From contig JAAXNY010000010.1 of the NCBI GenBank assembly GCA_013420905.1, positions 806,001 to 870,000 on the forward strand: a stretch of DNA of 64,000 nt, in the 5' to 3' direction. The translations under genes were made by a program, and so were the position numbers. Positions within the stretch are counted from its first letter, which is position 1. Every line of letters starts with the position of its first letter. This DNA is from Collybia mongolica (lineage: Eukaryota; Basidiomycota; Agaricomycetes; Agaricales; Clitocybaceae). The notes under the pieces were generated by a model that saw nothing but the letters and a program-made list of their open reading frames with translations, did not search any database and was not told where the DNA came from. This document shows positions 57,098 to 64,000 of this stretch, piece after piece.

Positions 57098-58384
57098 ATG
57101 AGAGTCATTCTAGCTTCCTTACTCATAGCCGCAAGTCACGTTGCGGCTCACTGTACGTTCCAGTGTCAGATTTTCCTTTACCGTACTAATAAATAGTCTT
57201 CCATAGACACATTCCCAAAGCTCATTGCCAATGGAACGGCCTCCGCCGAGTGGCAGTACGTCAGAATGACGGCGAATCATTACGATAATGGTCCCGTATG
57301 TCTTTACCAGTGTGATGTCGCTTCTGCATCCCACAATCTAATATTCCAGTAGGTCACCGATGTCACTAGCTCTGCCATTCGTTGCTACGAGCTTGATGCC
57401 AACTCCGCAACCAATGCCGGCATCGCGACCGTAACCGCTGGGTCGACGGTTGGTTTTGTTGCCGACAATACGATGGGTCATCCAGGAGTGCGTGCATCCG
57501 CCTCATACCATAGGGGAAAAGCTAACGTTTACTAGTACTTTTCCGCTTATATGACTACTGCACAACCCGCAGCCAATTCAAATAATGCTGGTCTTGGAAG
57601 AACATGGTATGTTGTTTGATCATGCTTGGGGTCAAGGCGATTCAACGATTATAAGGTTCAAAATATGGGAATGGGCTCCGACCTGGTCCGCCAGTACCGG
57701 CCTGGTATTTTCTTCTGAGAGTGAGCTAAATAATGGATTACTTGTCATGAATCCTTGCTCATGTTCTCTGGGCAGACATCGTACAGTTTACTTTCACTAT
57801 ACCGAAGAACACACCCAATGGGTAAGTAAACAATCATATAATTATTTCGTGTACTCATGAGAGATATTCTTTTAGCCAATACCTATTAAGAGGTGTGCAG
57901 ACCCGCACTTTATTAGCATAACGGAGAAGTCACCTTATAATAGGAGAACAAATTGCCTTGCACGTTGCTGGTACCTTAGGTGGCGCACAGGTAAAACATC
58001 AGAGCCCGGCATTCATAACTAAATAACACTAACGCCTGGTCACTCTTAGTTCTACATTGGCTGTGCTCAGATCAACGTCGTCGGAGGGGGAAGCGGATCG
58101 CCTGGCCCCTTAGTCTCCTTCCCTGGTATGCTCTTGCAGCCAATGAAATACATATTTTGACTGAAAATGTTACTATTCAGGTGCTTACTCTGCCACCGAC
58201 CCCGGAATACTTCTGAGTGAGTCCGTTCAAGATAGAATCATAATTTCTCACACAAATCTTTCAAGACATGTACAACCTTCCTGCCGGATACAGTGGCTAC
58301 CAAGCTCGTAAGTCTTCTGTGCTGATAATAGTTGTTATGACCTGACCTCAATTTCCAGCGGGCCCTACCGTCTGGAGGGGTTGA
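57098..58384 (+). CDS. AA9 lytic polysaccharide monooxygenase 1
   Basis: This is a secreted copper enzyme that oxidatively cleaves cellulose, boosting the GH7 enzymes. Exon 1 (57098-57152) encodes the signal peptide [17 protein letters not shown] and the first mature residue, His1 of the copper brace, split by an intron before [10 protein letters not shown]. Later exons give [36 protein letters not shown] (second copper His), [32 protein letters not shown], then a 17 bp exon (QYLLR), [35 protein letters not shown] (axial Tyr) and [11 protein letters not shown]. It ends GYQAPGPTVWRG with stop at 58382-58384. No CBM1. All junctions keep frame despite about ten introns, so it looks intact. Confidence 0.92.
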
Positions 58385-59523
58385 AGGCGTATTTAAATTA
58401 TTCGGACATTAGAAATGATGGGTCTTTTGCATGCTGTATGTCGACACCATCTTGTACTACAAGAAACAACCGTTGTCCAACTTATTCGCATTGTCCTTCA
58501 TTCTCGTGTAGGCCTGTCAGATGTTTGGATCGACAAAGTTGAATCCGCTGAGCTTCTGAAGTCCGTGATGATCTACCGGTTTCATTAACATTTCCTCCGA
58601 CAGATCAATGTTCACCAATTTCTTTGGCTTGGGACCTTTAAGTCTCGTACTTGACGGCTCCCTATCATTCCTCTACCCCGTCCTTGATTTTACGAATATC
58701 GTCATCAGCCCACCGAATTTAATCCGGTCTGTAAACCCGAACATTTAATGTTGCGGATTTACGACTCCACTGCCCTCCGTGCCTGGCTGAATCCATTTAA
58801 AATTTTGACCTGATCGTTGTGGCAATGCACATCGCCAGGACCCACCCCGCCTTGTCCCCGCCTCAGTGTTTCACCGAGGCAGAAGCTACTGAAGAGCTCC
58901 TTATTGACGCCTGGAATTTTGACAAGGTCTGATATCGGCAGTTCTCCCGAATCTTACGCAACCAATCAAGGCCAAGTTCTCGGAACATGCTTCCTACATA
59001 TAGCGATATGCAGGTAGGCAAAATTGGTCTTGTTACATGTCACTGAGTTTGAAACCTGACAACCCGGCACCTTCACTAACAGTTTCTCTCACCATTGCTT
59101 GCCAGCCTGCAGGCACTGTGGGTTCAGGGTTCGAAGCTCTTCGCGCAGATGGCCCATGTGTACCACGATATATGACCCCCGCAACCCCCCCCCCCACCCC
59201 GTGCTCCCGCCTCCACGCCCCCCCATTCATTTGCAAAATATCGGTTGCGAGACATGTTGCTGAGAGTCAGAATCAAAGGCTTTCCTACGGACATAGCCGT
59301 GAAGAAAAGTGCTGTTGAATGGCCAGTAAAGATGTGAAGGTCGGATCACCTTACGCCTTATTGGGAGGGGCGATGCTTGCCGCAATACCTTTTGTTTCCC
59401 CAAACCCAAGGCCGATGTACAAATAGTACAGCCTCAACAGGTGAAATCCAACAATACATACACCTACCGCTCACCCCCACCGTCACAAAGGCGGGTTTTT
59501 CTTTTCCAATACCCGTCATATCG
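58385..59523. other. Gap between AA9-1 and small membrane protein
   Basis: About 1.1 kb with no recognised gene. A run of about a dozen C (with A and T) is at 59179-59210. Short open frames lack features. Confidence 0.4.
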
Positions 59524-59924
59524 ATGGTACCCTGGTTAATAGCCGTTCTCTTTCTCTTAGCCATTCGTGAGTGTCGTTCAGCGTCAGTTTGGCTTTGTGG
59601 TTTCGCTGATCGTGATTTTCAACGCTATCAGTCACCGTCATCCTCATCATTTGGTACATTAAAGAGTTCTCCGCTCCGACAAGACCATTTTTCTTCGCTC
59701 CTCGAAGGTCGCAATTACCTTCACACCACACTCCTCAATACTCCTCAAGATTCAGAGACCCGCCAACCCTACCACGACTCTCCCAGTATCTCCCTCAAGT
59801 TCCCGCCCGTGCATTAACCGTGTCCCCCAGAACATTCCAACATTATGAAATGCTAGGGTTCTCGGGAAGCGTACGAGTTCTGCTTCTGCTGGTTTTACTT
59901 TGGCTGATACCGGTGATGGCATAG
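59524..59924 (+). CDS. Small protein with N- and C-terminal membrane helices
   Basis: I do not recognise this gene. Two exons (59524-59566 and 59632-59924) joined by a 65 bp GT-AG intron give 111 residues with no stop. The intron falls in the middle of a first hydrophobic helix (WLIAVLFLLAI, then LTVILIIWYI), so the helix exists only after splicing. A basic, Pro/Ser-rich middle (about residues 28-88) has many Arg and His. The C-terminus is a second helix, VRVLLLLVLLWLIPVMA, running to the stop. It lies between the two AA9 genes. The helix restored by splicing and the open frame argue for a real gene, but without a homologue the call is tentative. Confidence 0.5.
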
Positions 59925-60664
59925 GGTATGGATAACATGTGCTGGATGGCCACCACGAATCTTCCTATCCTTCCACATCGAGGTCCTCATAGCACTCAGC
60001 CCGACTTAGGATAATCCACGACATACTCCTCACCGTATTCGAGCTAATAATAAACCACAGGCGACATCTTCCAGTTCCGCAATCCCGAATTCACTTCTTT
60101 CTGTTCACAACATGATGCACTCACTATACACACCAGCTCAAGATATATTTGCAAATTATTGTATTTAATTATAAACGAACAATACAGCGGTCCGGGGAGG
60201 ATACTTCCGGGCCTTAGACCCTAACGACCGATGAACGCTTCAAAACGGCTACCGTACTTCCTGCCTTCGCGTTCGTGGGCCAATATTCGGGTTAAATGTA
60301 TATGGCAGGGACGGAAGTTTGTCGGAATACTCCTCCCCATACTCCCGGTCTTCAAAATACAGGTGACGTTCCATGATGGCTTTAGTTTGTCCAGGCATCG
60401 AAGGGTTCAGATGACAATCTATCTCACGCGGTCAATCCTGCCCTACCCTTCCATCATGCGCCCACCTTTTGGGATTTGGGTTGGCTCATACCACCCAGTG
60501 CATTCTCTCGCCAACGCCTCGACGACATTATCTGTTACGCCCGCCAAGGAAAAGTCTGGTATTATGTCGGCCCTACTAAAAACCGAAGACATTCCATTGC
60601 AGGACAATCCGGAAGGATAAAAGTCAACATCTAAGGTATCCTTGAAATTCAGTATATTCTCAAG
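59925..60664. other. Upstream region of AA9-2
   Basis: About 740 bp. The A+T-rich part near 60140-60190 could include a leader or promoter. No gene is seen; the frame at 60231-60620 has no features. Confidence 0.35.
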
Positions 60665-61986
60665 ATGCGAGTCATTTTAGCCGCCTTATTGGCAACTACC
60701 AACCTGGTCGTAGCACACTGTACGTCCTTGGACTCTGACTTTCTTTCAAGAGTACTACCGACTTTCTGAAACGAAATCCAGACACTTTCCCCAACTTCAT
60801 TGTGAATGGCACTACCACAGCCGAATGGCAGTACGTCCGGATGACAGAGAACCATTGGTCGTCAGGCCCTGTAGGTGGACATTTATGATATTGGAGTTCA
60901 TAGGAGCTCATGTTACGTGTAGGTCACAGATGTTAAGAGCTCAGCAATTCGTTGTTATGAGTTGGACTCTACCTCAGCTGGAGCAGCCGGGATTGCGACT
61001 GTGACGGCTGGCTCCACTGTTGGGTTTAAAGCGAGCAACACCATGGGTCACCCTGGAGTACGTACACCTGGATCTTTCATTGGACGGAGAACATCAGTTG
61101 ACGAAACCTTAGTACTTTTCGGCTTATATGAGCACCGCAGTTCCTGCAGCAAACTCGAACAATGCTGGGCTCGGTAAGACCTGGTAAACGCTGTTTCCTA
61201 ACGGTCAGGCCACTCGTACTCAGTAGATTTCGTCCAGGTTCAAGATTTGGGAATGGTCCCCAACCTGGACCGCCAGTACTGGCCTGAGCTTCCCATCAGC
61301 TAGTCTGTCCACCTCGCATAACCCTAAGCTCACATCCTGAAGTTCTTTTCTAGATATCGTTCAGTTTACATTCACCATCCCGAAAAACACCCCGAACGGG
61401 TAAGCACTCACTTCTTAAACACTTCCACCAGCCCCGATTTATGACGTCCGCAGGCAGTACTTGTTGAGAGGTTTGGCGTTTCCGCTTTGCCCTAGTAAGA
61501 CAAGAATTCATGTCATTGCGAACAGCCGAGCAGATTGCTCTGCATTTGTCTGGAACACAGGGCGGTGCCCAGGTGAGCCACATAGATAAGACATTGCATG
61601 AACAGCTTCGAGATTAAAGAAACTTTACAGTTCTACATTGGATGTGCCCAAATCAACGTCGTTGGTGGAGGAAGCGGATCACCAGGTCCCACCGTTTCCT
61701 TCCCTGGTAAGTATCCTCTTCGATAAACAGGAAGCATCTCACTGAATTTCATGTCTCACAGGTGCCTATTCCGCAACAGATCCTGGAATCTTGCTCAGTG
61801 AGATTTTGAAGCTCTACGAAAGAGGAGCAACTTACTTATCTAACCTCTGAACAGACATTTATGCATTGCCTGCTGGATATTCTGGATACCAAGCACGTGA
61901 GTTCAAATTTCTTAATAACAATTTGGGTTTCAGAAGTTTAAATTTCGTCCCAAAATCCAGCTGGACCAGCTGTATGGAGGGGTTGA
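60665..61986 (+). CDS. AA9 lytic polysaccharide monooxygenase 2
   Basis: This is a close paralogue of AA9-1 with the same exon plan. The signal peptide is [17 protein letters not shown], followed by mature His1 and, after an intron, [18 protein letters not shown]. Other blocks are [30 protein letters not shown] (copper His), [32 protein letters not shown], a 17 bp exon for [41 protein letters not shown] and [11 protein letters not shown]. The end is GYQAPGPAVWRG with stop at 61984-61986. No CBM1. It looks intact and probably acts on the same substrate. The pair most likely arose by tandem duplication older than the GH20 duplication, since many positions differ. Confidence 0.92.
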
Positions 61987-62579
61987 AATTCTCGGTGGAA
62001 TATTATATAGTTCCTTTATGTATCAGATCAGGGATCGGATTATATTTGGAAGGAAACGGAAATACCATTCGGCTATGAAAGTATACGTAAAACTTGAAGC
62101 TTTTCCCAAGCTTTTCCCTACAACAGGCTTATTTCGTTACAATCATCACACATCGCATTGACACTCAAACATCATGAGCGAAGATACGTCTACGGGTGAC
62201 ATTTACAGCAATTGGCATAACTGGTTGTGATCTTGGGTGATACAGCTTTGTCAGTCGAAGTGCGATGCCGTCGACGGCATTGTCACGAGCCGGACCAATT
62301 CCGATTCGGCTTCTCCGAGTCAACGACTATAGAAGATGTAAATAACAGCTTTTCCCAGTGCTTCGACCGCATAGCCCCTGTGCCTTCTTACATCCTGTTA
62401 CCCAGGGTGTGGCGCTGTATCTGATGATATACATAACCATATATTCTCTCTGGACGACCCCATCGTAAATTCAGAAGCCCCCGATTCTCAGCCTCAACGA
62501 TGAGATTACCAATACCCATGAATTCTACTGTGACTGAAGTTGATCAGGATTGGATTATGGGACAAGCTTCCCCTTACAG
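61987..62579. other. Gap after AA9-2
   Basis: This is the AA9-2 3' flank and possible upstream exons of the next, uncertain gene. A short frame beginning at 62174 (MSEDTSTGDIYSNWHNWL) might be a first exon, but I could not join it. Confidence 0.3.
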
Positions 62580-62931
62580 TATGTGGAACAGGACGTCTTT
62601 GTTTCTGCTATCCCTCATCGGCTTGACTTGCCAGGTGGACCGCTCTTTATTTTTCTTTTGCTCTGCTTCTATGCCCTCGCTCTGTGGGACCGATGGTTGA
62701 ACCTGAAAATGAAAGCAGAAGAGAACCGCCGTCTTCATGGTACGCCCTCGCGCCTGTGTGTTACTTTCCCTTCCAAACTAATGCTGTACCTCAGCAGCCA
62801 TTGACAGGCTGCACGGCTACGGCGCTATGGCATCCACTGAGCCACTTGCAAAAAAATTTAAAGTTGTCATGCCGCCCGTAATCTCGCACAATGTAGAAGC
62901 AAGCTCGCGGGTAAATGTATCCTCAAGTTAG
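62580..62931 (+). CDS. Possible 3' exons of a membrane protein
   Basis: I do not recognise this. After an acceptor at 62578-62579 the frame YVEQDVFVSAIPHRLDLPGG leads into a hydrophobic helix PLFIFLLLCFYALALW and then DRWLNLKMKAEENRRLHG. An intron (about 62741-62799) joins in frame to AIDRLHGYGAMASTEPLAKK, then VVMPPVISHNVEASSR, with a stop at 62929-62931. One membrane helix and a basic tail are visible. The 5' part was not found, so this may be a real gene whose first exons I missed, or a relict. Confidence 0.3.
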
Positions 62932-63555
62932 TCCTTGTTGACATAGACCTTCAGAATATGGGCGCTAATTTACGTCCAGATTTCCTGACGGTTCCTGAAT
63001 CAATACGCCGTACCCCGCCATCTAGTCCCCTCATTTGTCCGGCACCTTTACGACGTTGACTCCAACGGAGTGCTACACCATGGGTGTGCCGCTGGGACCT
63101 TGCAAAACTGGAACCAAAATAGACGGCCATGTCAAGTTGGTGGAAGCTCTTCTATTTTCTCGCTGACGATGGCCCATGCTACTGTTGCGGTGAGCTCGAT
63201 TTAGTGAACGTAATTGTCGGCGAAGGTCGGGTTGAGCGCTGCAGTGAGATCTTTTTAAAATATCAACCAAAAATATCGCCCCCATTACACACCATGCGAG
63301 TCTATTTGGTGTTCAAGTAGTGGAATGAATATATAACAATGTGTACATAATATTATAATGTGGGAAATACCATAGTGATGCGATTACATCCTCCTGTCCT
63401 ATATGCCTACATGGATGATAACACAAGTGTCAAAGAAAGCTCTTCGGCTATACAGTGGGATATTTAGCATATTCAAAATCTTGTCATGCTCAAGCAATGC
63501 CTGTCCATTCCGACTTCATAAGTAAATCAATAACTTACGAAAGTTGAAGAAAAGT
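62932..63555. other. Gap before right-edge gene
   Basis: No confident gene. Short plus-strand frames occur around 63050-63320. The right part should hold the 3' UTR of the minus-strand gene. Confidence 0.3.
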
Positions 63556-64000
63556 CTAGGCAGCGAATGTCCCGACAGCCCTATTATTTGAACCAACTGT
63601 ACCGCCTCCAGTCACTACACGCCAAGAATTGAGCCATGCAAAACATGTCCACAAATTAGGCAACTCACAGAAATCGACGTCGCTGAAATCCTGGTTTCGA
63701 ACACCCTCGTTTCCAGAACCGATATGGCCTCCAGGGTTAGTTTCGACTCGAATGGTGCCTGCAGAGTGAAATACTTAATATATTTGTCATTGACAAAGAA
63801 AAAAGGGCAGGCGAAGACAGACTGATTTTGGCACCCCGAAACGATTGAGACAAACCAGGGCCAACCACCTTTTCCTCGCTCTGCGAGAGTACGGTCTACA
63901 AATGCAGCGGGTAAGAAACAGCAAAACTGTAGTCTTTCTGGCGTAACTCCTACCTCAATTCGGCCTACCCCCGCTTGAATGCCTTCCACTCCATCATGAA
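63556..64000 (-). CDS. 3' end of an unidentified gene at the right edge
   Basis: I do not recognise the family. Reading leftward, the last exons are well formed. The exon 63758-63669 encodes TIRVETNPGGHIGSGNEGVR then NQDFSDVDF, with donor GTGAGT. The final exon, 63614-63556, encodes TGGGTVGSNNRAVGTFAA with TAG at 63558-63556. Upstream frames near 64000-63790 (HDGVEGIQAGVGRIE and similar) probably hold further exons, with an intron at about 63955-63901. The Gly/Thr/Asn-rich sequence without charged clusters suggests a secreted or beta-rich protein, but that is only a guess. The 5' part lies outside the window. Confidence 0.5.

Overview
The window reads as nuclear DNA of a plant-litter or wood-decaying basidiomycete, most likely an agaricomycete. 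Genes carry many 50-65 bp introns with GT-AG (occasionally GC-AG) ends, and host DNA is of roughly balanced base composition. There is a dense set of plant-polymer-degrading enzymes (GH28, CE8, two GH7, two AA9) plus two GH20 hexosaminidases. Coordinates and splice sites were worked out by eye from reading frames and conserved motifs, so internal exon edges are approximate unless stated.

Layout, left part (1-31 kb): the 5' part of SMC6 (minus, runs off the left edge). A divergent pectin pair follows, GH28 polygalacturonase (minus) and CE8 pectin methylesterase (plus), sharing one upstream region. Next come a single-pass membrane protein, a fused arsenite methyltransferase / Cdc25-like rhodanese protein (candidate two-step arsenic enzyme), a polytopic membrane protein (minus), GH7 cellobiohydrolase 1 without a binding module, a mitochondrial KHE1-family protein, an F-box/LRR protein (minus), a PAM2+MIF4G protein (minus) and an AHSMGG lipase.

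Middle (31-51 kb): GH7 cellobiohydrolase 2 (with CBM1), GH20 copy A and a 3' relict of a WDR7-like gene form unit A of a segmental duplication. Unit B is a relict of the GH7 3' end, GH20 copy B and the complete WDR7-like gene. About 11.2 kb of A+T-richer mobile-element DNA (36776-47963) sits inside the WDR7 relict of unit A. It holds a Helitron-like protein relict, a truncated Copia element (one LTR and a half-tRNA-iMet primer site) and a second, opposite-strand Copia fragment.

Right part (51-64 kb): the WDR7-like gene (minus), two AA9 lytic polysaccharide monooxygenases in tandem with a small two-helix membrane protein between them, a weak membrane-protein fragment, and the 3' end of an unidentified gene at the right edge.

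Working together: GH7 and AA9 attack cellulose, GH28 and CE8 attack pectin (CE8 de-esterifies what GH28 cuts), and GH20 removes terminal N-acetylhexosamine from chitin or glycan fragments. The arsenic, SMC6, KHE1, lipase, MIF4G and WDR7 genes look like ordinary cell-function neighbours. No CRISPR array, rRNA or convincing tRNA was seen.
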